A DNA stretch of 64,000 nucleotides. Source: CAVQMB01 sp963713445 (GTDB lineage Bacteria; Pseudomonadota; Gammaproteobacteria; Competibacterales; Competibacteraceae). Shown piece after piece: positions 33,377 to 42,111 of the stretch (positions are counted from its first letter, which is position 1; every line of letters starts with the position of its first letter). A model generated the notes under the pieces. That model did not search any database. It was not told where the DNA came from and was given only the letters and a program-made list of their open reading frames with translations. A program made the position numbers and the translations under genes. The stretch is from the NCBI GenBank assembly GCA_963713445.1, contig CAVQMB010000028.1, positions 7,578 through 71,577 of the forward strand, read 5' to 3'.

Positions 33377-33687
33377 GGCGGCGCATCGCTTGAATTATCC
33401 CGGTTGATGGACTGTTCGATCTTGCGGAGGGCGCTTAACTTGTCGTGGGCCTGATCGAGTTGCTTGCTGAGCAAGGCCAACTGGCGTCGTAGCCGGTCCC
33501 GCTCAGCCTGGAGTTGCTCGACTTGGGCGCGCAATGTTGTACAGTCCTGGTCGGTCTGTTCTGGTTTGGCCGCCTGGGCTGCACCAGTGCCGCTCATGAG
33601 CACCAGTAGCAGCGTCCACAGTCCATAGCGCTTAATGCGGTGCCGGCAGCGTGATACGGAAATGCGCCCCATTATGGTTGTCATCAA
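33373..33687 (-). CDS. QseG-like periplasmic coiled-coil protein
   Basis: A 104-residue product of the gene between the kinase and regulator, overlapping both (56 bases with the kinase gene, four with glrR). A signal-like helix (LWTLLLVLMSGTGAAQA) is followed by a coiled coil rich in Leu, Gln and Arg (LRAQVEQLQAERDRLRRQLALL). Position and coiled coil match QseG/YfhG, which in enterobacteria is a lipoprotein contacting the kinase. Here no lipobox Cys is present, so it is either soluble in the periplasm or anchored by its N-terminal helix. The start is uncertain; an ATG at 33672 is possible. Confidence 0.65.
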   Translation of the reverse strand: MMTTIMGRISVSRCRHRIKRYGLWTLLLVLMSGTGAAQAAKPEQTDQDCTTLRAQVEQLQAERDRLRRQLALLSKQLDQAHDKLSALRKIEQSINRDNSSDAPP

Positions 33688-35167
33688 CGACCTCGATTGT
33701 ACCGTTATGCGCCTGGATGCACTCGCGTGCTACCGACAGGCCGATGCCGGTTCCTCGCAGCCACTTGCCTGCTGCGGGTGAGCGGGTGAAAAACGGTTCG
33801 AAAATGCTTTCGCGATCAGTCGGCCCGATGCCCGGGCCGGAGTCTATAACGTCAATCCGGCAACAGCGGCGTTCGCGGCTCGCCTGCATGCGGATAGTAC
33901 CGCCCTCCGGCGTAAATTTGACCGCGTTCGACAGTAGATTGTCCAGCGCAGTTCGAAGCAGACTGTGATCTGCGTACAATACCAGCCGGGTCGCCGGAGC
34001 AGTGAGGCGAAGACGCTTGCTGGCCAGTATCAGCTTGTATTTGGCGCGCAGTTCTTCCAGTACCGGTTGTAGCGTCAGGTAACCAGGCCGGAAACTGCGG
34101 CGATGCTGCTGCCAGGCGCTGAAGCTGAGCAGATTCTCGATCAGCAGCTGCAGCTCGATACTATTTTCGCGGACGATGTCGGCAATCTCCGCTTGTGATT
34201 CACTGAGTGAACCGACCGTGCCGTCGGTTAGCAGTTCGGTCCCCTCCCGTATGCTGGCCAGCGGCGTTTTCAACTCGTGCGAGACATGCCGCAGGAAGCG
34301 ATTTTTCTGTTCCTCTAGATCGAGCAGTCGACGCCGGAGCCAGTCCAGACGACTCCCGACTTGCAGCAGTTCTCGGGGACCGCGGATGGTGATGGTCTGG
34401 GTCAGGTTACCCTCGCCCAGGGTTTGAATCGCATTGCGCATCTGGTAGATGGGTTCGGTGATTAACACGATGAACATCACACCGCCGACCAGTGCCAGCA
34501 ATGCCGCGGCCAGCGCCAGCCAGAACAGGATAAGATCGGCCTGGTTGCTGGTAGCGAGCAGTGTGTTCAGATGGCGATCGATGCGCAGGTTGCTGAAGGT
34601 GACCAGGTCCTGGGCCGCGTTTTGCAAGGTGTCGAAATTCTTTATGAGGGCGCGGGCGGCAGGCGCTTTGTCGTCGGTAATGGTTACGCCGGTGTTGGCC
34701 TGGTGTTTGAGGAGCGTGAGGATGGTCCGGGCAGCCTGGTGCATCGCGGTAAAGCGATGGGCATCGAAAGTGGTTTGCTGGACCATCATCGCCAGCAGAT
34801 CGAGCCGCGAGCTGAGCAGAGTTTGCTGATCCTGATACTGCTTGAACAGGCTGTTGTCGCCGAGGACCTGGTATTGCCTGGCTAGCCGTTCCATGTCGGT
34901 CAGCTGTTCATTCAGCTGGCGACTGTGCTGGGTCAGTGCCAGCCCTTGCGTGACCAGTTGCTCGCTGCGCTGCGCCAACCGGTCGACGTAGACCACGGCT
35001 ATGGCGACCGATATCAATAGGGGCAACGCGACCAGGCAGAAACCGCTAAGCACCAGCCCAACGATCGAGTGTGGCAATGGCAGTCGCAGCAAACGGGCGG
35101 CGAGCCGGATCCGGGCGCTGCTCAGGCTGGCCTGTAACGCTTTACTGTCAATGGCGATCGCTGGCAC
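33632..35167 (-). CDS. glrK: Membrane sensor histidine kinase, GlrK/QseE type
   Basis: A 511-residue kinase. A first membrane helix (IVGLVLSGFCLVALPLLISVAIAV) near residues 36-60 is followed by a helical periplasmic domain. A second helix (LILFWLALAAALLALVGGVMFIVLI) leads into a HAMP segment. The HisKA motif is FLRHVSHELKTPLASI. The catalytic boxes are NLLSNAVKFTPEG, DSGPGIG and GTGIGLSVARE. It phosphorylates the regulator encoded two genes downstream. In E. coli the matching system reports on envelope and cell-wall precursor state; the signal here is unknown. Confidence 0.88.
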   Translation of the reverse strand: MPAIAIDSKALQASLSSARIRLAARLLRLPLPHSIVGLVLSGFCLVALPLLISVAIAVVYVDRLAQRSEQLVTQGLALTQHSRQLNEQLTDMERLARQYQVLGDNSLFKQYQDQQTLLSSRLDLLAMMVQQTTFDAHRFTAMHQAARTILTLLKHQANTGVTITDDKAPAARALIKNFDTLQNAAQDLVTFSNLRIDRHLNTLLATSNQADLILFWLALAAALLALVGGVMFIVLITEPIYQMRNAIQTLGEGNLTQTITIRGPRELLQVGSRLDWLRRRLLDLEEQKNRFLRHVSHELKTPLASIREGTELLTDGTVGSLSESQAEIADIVRENSIELQLLIENLLSFSAWQQHRRSFRPGYLTLQPVLEELRAKYKLILASKRLRLTAPATRLVLYADHSLLRTALDNLLSNAVKFTPEGGTIRMQASRERRCCRIDVIDSGPGIGPTDRESIFEPFFTRSPAAGKWLRGTGIGLSVARECIQAHNGTIEVVDDNHNGAHFRITLPAPH

Positions 35168-35226
35168 ATTCAGTTGTTGGCAGCATTAAGAATTCAATCA
35201 TTGTAGAACAGAGAGTAAACGCACTG

Positions 35227-36555
35227 ATGCTGCGTTATGCACGGTCGCGGGTCTGGCACCGTCGGGTCTGGCGGTTGGCCGGGCCGGTAATCATTTCCAA
35301 CCTGACCGTACCGCTGGTCGGGGCCGTTGACACGGCGGTTGTGGGGCACTTGCCCGACCCGGTGTATGTCGCTGCTGCCGGTCTCGGTTCGGTGATTTTC
35401 AGCGTGCTGTTCTGGGGGTTCGGTTTCCTGCGCATGGGCACGACCGGATTTGTGGCGCAGGCCTACGGTAACCGCGACTGGCTGGAGGTGCGCAGCAGCC
35501 TGGTGCGTGCCGTATTGATGGCCGTGGTGCTCGGGCTGGTACTGATCGTACTGCGGCGGCCACTGCTGGGGCTGGCCTTTCTCATGGTCGACGGCGGTGC
35601 GAGCTTGCGGGACTTGGCCTGGAGCTACTGTAGCATCCGTATCTGGGGAGCGCCGGCGGCGCTGATCAATTACGTGGTGCTGGGAACGCTTATCGGTATT
35701 CGCGATACCCGCCGGGCGTTGTTGCTGCAGTTGCTGCTGAACGGCTGCAACGTAATGCTGGATCTCGGCTTCGTCCAGGGGCTGGGGTGGAACGTGGCGG
35801 GCGTCGCGACGGCATCGGCGCTCAGTCAGGGGATCGCTGCGGGGGCTGGAATCGTCGTACTGGCACGGTGCCTGCGGCCGCCAGCGGGTGAGGCATGGTG
35901 GGCGGAGATGGCAGCGCCGGCACGATTGTGGCCCTTGTTTACGGTAAGTGGCAACATTTTCATTCGCACATTGTGCGTCAGCGCGGCCTTTTTCTACTTC
36001 AATGCGCGCAGCGCAGCACTCGGCGAGTCTGTCCTGGCGGCCAACACCGTGTTGATGAACTTCCAGCAATTCCTATCCTACGGTCTCGATGGCTTTGCGC
36101 ATGCTGCCGAAGCCTTGACCGGAGGTGCTTATGGTGCCCAGCGTAGCGGCCCATTTCGGGCGGCCGTGCGGACCAGCAGCATCTGGGCGCTGGCGATGGC
36201 GGCGGCCTTCAGTCTGTTCTATGCCCTGGCCGGGCCGTCGCTGATCGATCTGTTGACCAGTATCGAGTCCATCCGTCAGCTGGCCCGGGCTTATCTGCCG
36301 TGGCTGGTCGTGTCGCCACTGGTGTCGGTCTGGAGTTTCCAGCTTGACGGAATTTTCATCGGTACCACGCGCAGTGTCGAGATGCGCAACAGTATGGTGC
36401 TGGCGTTGGTCCTGTTTGTGGCCATGGTCTGGCTGCTGGTGCCGTGGTGGGGTAACCACGGCTTGTGGCTGGCCTTGATGATCTTCATGTTGGTACGGGC
36501 GTTGACCCTGTTGGCCTGGTATCCGCGCATCGGCCGAATGCTGGGGGCGCGCTGA
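35227..36555 (+). CDS. MATE-family efflux transporter
   Basis: A multi-span inner-membrane transporter of about 442 residues with 12 predicted helices in two homologous halves. It resembles the DinF-like branch: RLAGPVIISNLTVPLVGAVDTAVVGHL at the start, then LGSVIFSVLFWGFGFLRMGTTGFVAQAYG. The second half has NTVLMNFQQFLSYGLDGFAHAAEALTGGAYG. The ATG at 35227 starts just before the first conserved helix; an open frame runs further upstream but overlaps the divergent kinase gene. Na+ or H+ coupling and substrate cannot be told from sequence. Confidence 0.85.
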   Translation: MLRYARSRVWHRRVWRLAGPVIISNLTVPLVGAVDTAVVGHLPDPVYVAAAGLGSVIFSVLFWGFGFLRMGTTGFVAQAYGNRDWLEVRSSLVRAVLMAVVLGLVLIVLRRPLLGLAFLMVDGGASLRDLAWSYCSIRIWGAPAALINYVVLGTLIGIRDTRRALLLQLLLNGCNVMLDLGFVQGLGWNVAGVATASALSQGIAAGAGIVVLARCLRPPAGEAWWAEMAAPARLWPLFTVSGNIFIRTLCVSAAFFYFNARSAALGESVLAANTVLMNFQQFLSYGLDGFAHAAEALTGGAYGAQRSGPFRAAVRTSSIWALAMAAAFSLFYALAGPSLIDLLTSIESIRQLARAYLPWLVVSPLVSVWSFQLDGIFIGTTRSVEMRNSMVLALVLFVAMVWLLVPWWGNHGLWLALMIFMLVRALTLLAWYPRIGRMLGAR

Positions 36556-36558
36556 TCG

Positions 36559-37566
36559 TCATCCGAGACCGGCGGCAGCGGCGGGCTCCAGTTGGGACAA
36601 CACGTCGGTGGGACGGCGCAGGCGCCGCTCGTCGCGCGGTGGAATGCCGAAGTAGTCCCGGTAGCACTTGCTGAAGTGGGGTGCCGAGACAAAGCCGCAG
36701 GCAAATGCGACATCGACGATCGACATGCTGGTCTGCAGCAACAGCTGGCGTGCCCGGTGGAGGCGCAGTTCCAGATAGTAGCGAGTGGGTACACAGCTGA
36801 GATACTTCTGGAACAGTCGCTCCAGCTGGCGCCGCGACAGGCCGACATGGCGCGCCAGCTCGTCCGGACTCATGGGTTCTTCCAGATTGGCTTCCATCAG
36901 CGATACCGCTTCGATCAGCTTGGGCTGGCTGGTGCCCAGCCGCAGTCGCAACGGAATGCGTTGGCGGTCGTGGCGGCCGCGGATGCGCTCGCAGGCGAAT
37001 TCCTCAGAAATACTGGCTGCCAGACCGACGCCATGCTGGCGGCTGATAAGCTGCAGCATCATGTCCAGCGGCGCGGTGCCGCCGGAGCAGGTGTAGCGGT
37101 TGCGGTCGAGCTCGAACAGCTCCGAGGAAATCACCAACTGGGGGAAGTTCTCCCGCATACTGGCCAGGTTCTCCCAGTGAATGGTGCAACGGTAGCCGTC
37201 CAGCAGTCCGGCCCGGGCCAGCAGATAGGTCCCGGTGCAGATGGCACCCATGGTTATCCGCTGGTTGGCGAACTTCCGCAGCCAGAACAACACATCCTTG
37301 GTGCAGGTTTTTTCGACGTTGACACCGCCGCAAACAAATAATGCATCCAGGCTGTCGGCTTGGGCTAGCGAGGCGTCGGGGGGCAACCGCAAACCGTTGC
37401 TGGCGGGTATTGCATCGCCGTCGATCGAGAAGCAGGTGTGGTGATAAAGGGTCTTGCCACTCAGGTAATTGGCCATGCGCAGCGGTTCCAGCGCGCAGCT
37501 GGAGGCGATCATGCTGAAGTTGGGTACCAGCAGGAAGCCGTAATGGAGGGGAGCCTTGGTGGTCAT
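36559..37566 (-). CDS. GlxA-family AraC transcriptional regulator, GbdR-like
   Basis: A 335-residue regulator. The N-terminal DJ-1/PfpI-like domain (about residues 8-175) starts YGFLLVPNFSMIASSCALEPLRMANYL, with GAICTGTYLLARAGLLDGYRC at the elbow. The C-terminal AraC domain (about 225-320) has two helix-turn-helix motifs, ending VAFACGFVSAPHFSKCYRDYFG. The N-terminal text resembles GbdR-type regulators of glycine betaine, carnitine or choline use; arginine regulators of the same fold are also possible. It is convergent with the MATE gene and divergent from the arginine/keto-acid-type genes at 39-42 kb. Confidence 0.82.
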   Translation of the reverse strand: MTTKAPLHYGFLLVPNFSMIASSCALEPLRMANYLSGKTLYHHTCFSIDGDAIPASNGLRLPPDASLAQADSLDALFVCGGVNVEKTCTKDVLFWLRKFANQRITMGAICTGTYLLARAGLLDGYRCTIHWENLASMRENFPQLVISSELFELDRNRYTCSGGTAPLDMMLQLISRQHGVGLAASISEEFACERIRGRHDRQRIPLRLRLGTSQPKLIEAVSLMEANLEEPMSPDELARHVGLSRRQLERLFQKYLSCVPTRYYLELRLHRARQLLLQTSMSIVDVAFACGFVSAPHFSKCYRDYFGIPPRDERRLRRPTDVLSQLEPAAAAGLG

Positions 37567-38007
37567 TGGCTGTGTCGATCAGGCTGCAAAACCACATAAT
37601 TGGTATTGACGCCAGTCAAGCATGACCGAGTGCCTCAGCGACGTCAATTGCGTTGGGTTCGCCGGCATTTCAGGGTGGGTTGCCAACGACGCTGCGCCAG
37701 CGTGCCGCGTACGTGCTTGCGGCGCAAGTCCTTTGTGGCGACGGTCCCGTCCCGGCCAGCGCCGGAACGCCCGGTCGCTGGGGCGAAGTCGATCGGAGTG
37801 CCGGCCGGTCACGAGTATAGGGGAGGACAGAATGTACTCAGCAACCATGGCAAGCACTGCACCCCAGCAACCGTCTGATGCCCCGGGCCGTTGCTTGGCG
37901 TGCAATGATGCACAGTCGTGCGCATGAGGCATGGATGTTACGCGTCTATTCGGTATAAGCTCCCGTGTTACCGCGGGTCGTGAGGGCAGCGCGAAGGGAG
38001 GGTGGCG
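37567..38007. other. 441-base intergenic region
   Basis: Contains the start regions of the divergent GlxA-type regulator gene and the 38.0 kb gene. It also holds a possible 31-codon gene at 37832-37927 with a strong ribosome site. No convincing -35/-10 pair, hairpin with T run or repeat was found in the rest. Confidence 0.4.
37832..37927 (+). CDS. Possible 31-residue Cys-containing protein
   Basis: A short frame from ATG 37832 to TGA 37925-37927 with a very good ribosome site (AGGGGAGGA, ending five bases before the ATG). The product begins MYSATMASTAPQQPSDAPG and ends RCLACNDAQSCA, a CxxC-x5-C cluster at the C-terminus. Nothing else in the 441-base gap looks coding. Such a short frame can arise by chance; the ribosome site and Cys spacing are the only support. 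A role in metal or redox binding would be a guess. Confidence 0.35.
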   Translation: MYSATMASTAPQQPSDAPGRCLACNDAQSCA

Positions 38008-39132
38008 ATGCGGGCGCCGGGTGTAATGATACTGTGCTTGGGGCTGCTGCTGGTGCCGCTGATGGCGTCGGCTGATGCCAGCACCGAGTTATGGAACCGG
38101 CTGTTGCCGGAACTGGAACATGGCCTGCAGCTGGAGCAGCGTCAGCCCAAGCTGCCCGACAGTGCATGGTTTGGCGCCGACAAGGCATCCAATAGGGCCG
38201 AGCTGGATCAGGTGTTGGGTCGGATGGTGACGTTGCTTAGCGGCTCACCCGGGCGGAACTATCGCCAGCGTATCAGGGCGCTGACCGCCGCCATCGGACG
38301 TGATCAGACTGTTATCTCGCAGGCCCGCGAGGCACGCCCGGGTGCCCCCGACCGGGCGCTATGGCGACGCTCCAAGGCCGACTATGATGCGGCGATTGCG
38401 GCCGCCGAAAAGCGCATTCGTCAACAGCGCGCTGAGATCGGTCGGGTCAAGCACCAATTTGCCGCTGCGTTGCGGCGTGACGGCCTGGATCTGACGTCGC
38501 ATGAGCTCGATTTTCTCCTCTCGAGCGTAATCGGAGACCATCTCATCGATCTTGGGATCGCCTTCGACAATGTTAAGGGGGTACTGGTTAAGCTCGAGAA
38601 TTTACTGGCCGCAAGCGGCGAGAATCTGAGCGCGGCACGGCGCTATTACGGTATGTACGCGTTGCTGCTTGAAGTGCTTGTGAAAATGCACCAACAAGTG
38701 CTGGCAACGGTGGATCATTATCAGCAGCGCCTCACAGTGATCGGCCAGCGCAGCGCTGAATTGACCGCCGCGAGCCGGCGGCTGCTGCAGAACGACGAGC
38801 GCCACCGCGCAGTGCTTGAGGCCAATATCGCAGCGCAGGCGCTGACCCGTCGCAGCGCCCGTCTCTATGCCGACTATCTGCGCGATCAGGCCGCCTCGGT
38901 CAAGGGATCGCAGACCCAACTGCTTACCGATCTGGCGGTCGCCCGGAATACCTATCAGACCGTAAGTCTGTCCGGCGAGTTGGTGCAACTTATCCACGCC
39001 GGGCAGCAGTTGCTGGCAGCACTGGCGGGCCGGCATATGCCTCCATTAGTCACGTTTCAGAACCTGGAGCTGCAACGTGAATTCGAGAAACTGACGCGGC
39101 GCCTGCGTCAGGACGAACTGACCTCGTCCTGA
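38008..39132 (+). CDS. Exported helical coiled-coil protein of unknown function
   Basis: A 374-residue protein with a Sec signal (VMILCLGLLLVPLMASADA) and then almost pure helix. The coiled-coil stretches include YDAAIAAAEKRIRQQRAEIGRVKHQF and HQQVLATVDHYQQRLTVIGQ. A central conserved-looking block reads LDFLLSSVIGDHLIDLGIAFDNVKGVLVKLENLL. The ATG at 38008 has AAGGGAGGG six bases upstream. No catalytic motif is visible. It is probably periplasmic and may act in envelope organisation. I do not recognise the family. The ThDP enzyme gene starts 41 bases later. Confidence 0.6.
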   Translation: MRAPGVMILCLGLLLVPLMASADASTELWNRLLPELEHGLQLEQRQPKLPDSAWFGADKASNRAELDQVLGRMVTLLSGSPGRNYRQRIRALTAAIGRDQTVISQAREARPGAPDRALWRRSKADYDAAIAAAEKRIRQQRAEIGRVKHQFAAALRRDGLDLTSHELDFLLSSVIGDHLIDLGIAFDNVKGVLVKLENLLAASGENLSAARRYYGMYALLLEVLVKMHQQVLATVDHYQQRLTVIGQRSAELTAASRRLLQNDERHRAVLEANIAAQALTRRSARLYADYLRDQAASVKGSQTQLLTDLAVARNTYQTVSLSGELVQLIHAGQQLLAALAGRHMPPLVTFQNLELQREFEKLTRRLRQDELTSS

Positions 39133-39173
39133 CGTACCGTGCTAGATACACGAGCGAGGGTAGACAAATTCCC

Positions 39174-40856
39174 ATGGTTGATGAACATATGACGCGCACG
39201 GGTGGCCAGCTGCTGGTCGAGTGTTTGCACCGCCACGGCGTGGACCAGGCTTTCGGCGTCCCTGGCGAAAGCTATCTGGCCGCTCTGGATGCGCTTTACG
39301 ATAGGCCCGAGATTCGGCTGGTCACCTGTCGCCAGGAAGGCGGTGCCGCGATGATGGCCGAGGCCTATGGCAAGTTGACCGGTCGCCCCGGTATCTGTTT
39401 CGTAACCCGCGGCCCGGGTGCGACCAACGCCAGTGCCGGTCTGCATGTGGCGCGCCAGGACTCGACACCGTTATTGCTGCTGATCGGCCAGGTCGGGCGC
39501 GGAATGCAGGATCGTGAAGCGTTCCAGGAAATCGACTACCGGCAGATGTATGGGCCGCTCAGCAAGTGGGTGGCCCAGATCGACGATCCGGGCCGGATAC
39601 CTGAATATATCAGCCGGGCCTTTCACGTCGCCACCAGTGGCCGGCCGGGTCCGGTGGTGCTCGCACTCCCCGAAGACATGCTGCGTCAGTCGACCACGGC
39701 CGGGCCCGGGAGACCATGGCGGCCACTGCCGATTTATCCGGGGAGCGCTCAGCTCGCGCTGTTCCGCGACTTGTTGGCAGGCGCCGAGCGACCGCTGGTG
39801 CTGCTCGGGGAGGGGGGCTGGGATGCTGCTGGATGGGCTGATCTGCAGGCGTTTTGCAGTGCCAGTCAATTGCCGGTGGCGACCACCTTCCGCTGTCAGG
39901 ATCTGTTTGACAATACCCACCCCTGTTATGTTGGTGACCTGGGATTGGGTGCTAATCCGGCGCTGGTGCGACAGGTTCGGGAGGCCGATCTAATAGTGGC
40001 GCTCGGTGGCCGTCTGGGCGAGATCCCCAGTGCGGGTTACACTCTGTTCGATATTCCGGTGCCGCGCCAGTGCCTGATACACGTGCATCCCGCGGCTGAG
40101 GAACTGGGTCGGGTTTACAGCCCGGAACTCGCGATCAATGCCGGTCTGACCGAATTCGCTGAAGCGCTGATGGATGTCGAGCCGATTGAACCGGTGCCGT
40201 GGGCGGCTATAACGACGCATGCCCGACAGGCCTATCGGCAGTGGATCGAACCGCAGGAGGAGCCGGGCGATCTCCAGCTCGGGCGCATTGTCCGCTGGCT
40301 GTGCCAGCGGTTGCCACCCGAGGCCATCGTGACCAACGGTGCCGGCAACTATGCAGGCTGGGTGCACCGCTTCTACCAGTATCGTCAGCTCCGCACCCAG
40401 CTGGCACCGCGCAGTGGTTCCATGGGCTACGGTCTACCGGCGGCCGTGGCCGCCAAACTCACTGAACCGGAACGGCCGGTGATCTGTTTCGCCGGCGACG
40501 GTTGTCTGCAAATGACCGTGCAGGAGTTCGCCACTGCGGTGCAGTTCGAAGCCGCGATCGTGGTACTGGTGGTCAATAATGGAACCTGGGGTACGATCCG
40601 CATGCATCAGGAGCGGCAATATCCGGATAGAGTCAAGGGCACAGTGCTGGTCAACCCCGATTTTGCTGCTCTCGCCCGGGCCTATGGTGGTTTCGGTATC
40701 CGCGTGGAGCGCTATGCTGAGTTTCCGGCGGCGTTTGAACAGGCGCAGGCAGCTGGTCGGCCGGCGTTGATTGAACTGTGTCAGCCACTGGAGGCGCTGA
40801 CACCTGCGGCCAGCCTGGACACAATCCGCGCGCGTGCGCGGGCCAGTCAATCATAG
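39174..40856 (+). CDS. ThDP-dependent enzyme of the acetolactate synthase/2-ketoarginine decarboxylase family
   Basis: A 560-residue IlvB-like protein. The catalytic Glu of the PYR domain lies in TCRQEGGAAMMAEAYGKLTG, and GPGATNASAGLHVA follows. The ThDP/Mg2+ motif is CFAGDGCLQMTVQEFATAV with VVNNGTWG. No small regulatory subunit gene is near, and the next gene is an aminotransferase. This recalls the Pseudomonas aruH-aruI arrangement (arginine transamination, then 2-ketoarginine decarboxylation), where AruI has nearly this length. Other keto acid decarboxylase roles remain possible. An alternative start is the ATG at 39189. Confidence 0.75.
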   Translation: MVDEHMTRTGGQLLVECLHRHGVDQAFGVPGESYLAALDALYDRPEIRLVTCRQEGGAAMMAEAYGKLTGRPGICFVTRGPGATNASAGLHVARQDSTPLLLLIGQVGRGMQDREAFQEIDYRQMYGPLSKWVAQIDDPGRIPEYISRAFHVATSGRPGPVVLALPEDMLRQSTTAGPGRPWRPLPIYPGSAQLALFRDLLAGAERPLVLLGEGGWDAAGWADLQAFCSASQLPVATTFRCQDLFDNTHPCYVGDLGLGANPALVRQVREADLIVALGGRLGEIPSAGYTLFDIPVPRQCLIHVHPAAEELGRVYSPELAINAGLTEFAEALMDVEPIEPVPWAAITTHARQAYRQWIEPQEEPGDLQLGRIVRWLCQRLPPEAIVTNGAGNYAGWVHRFYQYRQLRTQLAPRSGSMGYGLPAAVAAKLTEPERPVICFAGDGCLQMTVQEFATAVQFEAAIVVLVVNNGTWGTIRMHQERQYPDRVKGTVLVNPDFAALARAYGGFGIRVERYAEFPAAFEQAQAAGRPALIELCQPLEALTPAASLDTIRARARASQS

Positions 40857-40885
40857 CATTCTGCGTTGCCGAGTCGTCAGCCATC

Positions 40886-42103
40886 ATGACAGCATTGAGT
40901 CCCGGTCAGCATGATCCATTGCTGGCCAGTATCCGTCGCATGGCAGCACAGCTGCCGGAGAGCGGCATTGTCGAGGTGTTCAACTACGGCCGGGAACGAC
41001 CCGGCCTGGTTCCGCTCTGGGTAGGCGAAGGCGATGTGCCAACCCCGGCGTTCATTTGCGAACCGGCGATTCAGGCCTTGCGCGAAGGCCACACCTTTTA
41101 CACCTATCAGCGCGGCATCCCGCCTTTGCGGCAGGCCTTGTCGGACTATCTGGGTCGCCACTTCGAGGTCGCGGTCGATCCGGAGCGGATCATCGTTACC
41201 GGCTCAGGGATGCAGGCTATCCAGCAGACTTTGCAAACCCTGGTAGGGCCGGGGGACGAGGTGGTGGTGATCGCACCGGTCTGGCCCAACATCTTTGCAG
41301 CCATTCAGATGCAGGAAGCGGCGATTCGCAGTGTGCCGCTGGCGCTGGGCGAGACGGGCTGGCAGCTCGACCTGGAACAACTGTTCGCCGCCTGTGGGCC
41401 CCGCACGCGGGCCATCTTTGTCAACTCACCGGGTAACCCGACCGGCTGGATTATGGATCCCGGCGACATGATCCGGTTGCGTGACTTCGCCCGCGCGCGC
41501 GGTTTGTGGATCATAGCCGACGAAGTTTATGCCCGGTTCGTCTATGATCGGGTGCGGTTGACCTCGTTCCTGGAGATCACCGAGCCCGAGGATCGCCTGA
41601 TCGTTACCAACACGTTCTCCAAGAACTGGGCGATGACCGGGTGGCGGATCGGCTGGTTGGTGATTCCACGCTCGCCAGCCTTGGCACAGGTGTTCGAGAA
41701 CCTGGTGCAGTACAATACCTCGGGCGTACCGGCGTTTCTCCAATATGGTTGCCTGGCGGCGGTTACCGAAGGTGACCGGTTCGTGGCCGAACAGGTTGAA
41801 CGCTGCCGGCAGGCCCGGGAACTGGTCTGCACGGCGCTGGCTGGCGTGCCGGGCGTACAGTTGAGTCCACCCGCTGGTGCCTTTTATCTGTTCTTCCGCA
41901 TTGACGGTATTACCGACAGTACGGCCTATGCCAAGCGGCTGGTGGATGTCGCCAATGTCGGCCTGGCGCCAGGTGTTGCTTTCGGGGCAGGCGGTGAGGG
42001 CGCGTTCCGGCTCTGTTTCGCTGCGTCGCTGGCAACGCTGCAGACCGGGATGGAGCGGCTGCAGGCCGCGCTGGCAACGCCCGCCGCAGCGTCGCCAGGC
42101 TAG
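40886..42103 (+). CDS. Class I/II PLP aminotransferase
   Basis: A fold-I aminotransferase of 405 residues. The substrate/PLP motifs are NSPGNPTGWI, IIADEVYARFVYD and the PLP Lys in NTFSKNWAMTGWRIGWL. The C-terminal Arg that binds the substrate carboxylate is in GAFRLCFAAS. The ATG at 40886 lies 30 bases after the ThDP gene, so the two are cotranscribed. With that partner it could transaminate arginine or another amino acid to a keto acid that is then decarboxylated (inference). Sequence alone does not fix the substrate. Confidence 0.8.
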   Translation: MTALSPGQHDPLLASIRRMAAQLPESGIVEVFNYGRERPGLVPLWVGEGDVPTPAFICEPAIQALREGHTFYTYQRGIPPLRQALSDYLGRHFEVAVDPERIIVTGSGMQAIQQTLQTLVGPGDEVVVIAPVWPNIFAAIQMQEAAIRSVPLALGETGWQLDLEQLFAACGPRTRAIFVNSPGNPTGWIMDPGDMIRLRDFARARGLWIIADEVYARFVYDRVRLTSFLEITEPEDRLIVTNTFSKNWAMTGWRIGWLVIPRSPALAQVFENLVQYNTSGVPAFLQYGCLAAVTEGDRFVAEQVERCRQARELVCTALAGVPGVQLSPPAGAFYLFFRIDGITDSTAYAKRLVDVANVGLAPGVAFGAGGEGAFRLCFAASLATLQTGMERLQAALATPAAASPG

Positions 42104-42111
42104 TCGCGGGC

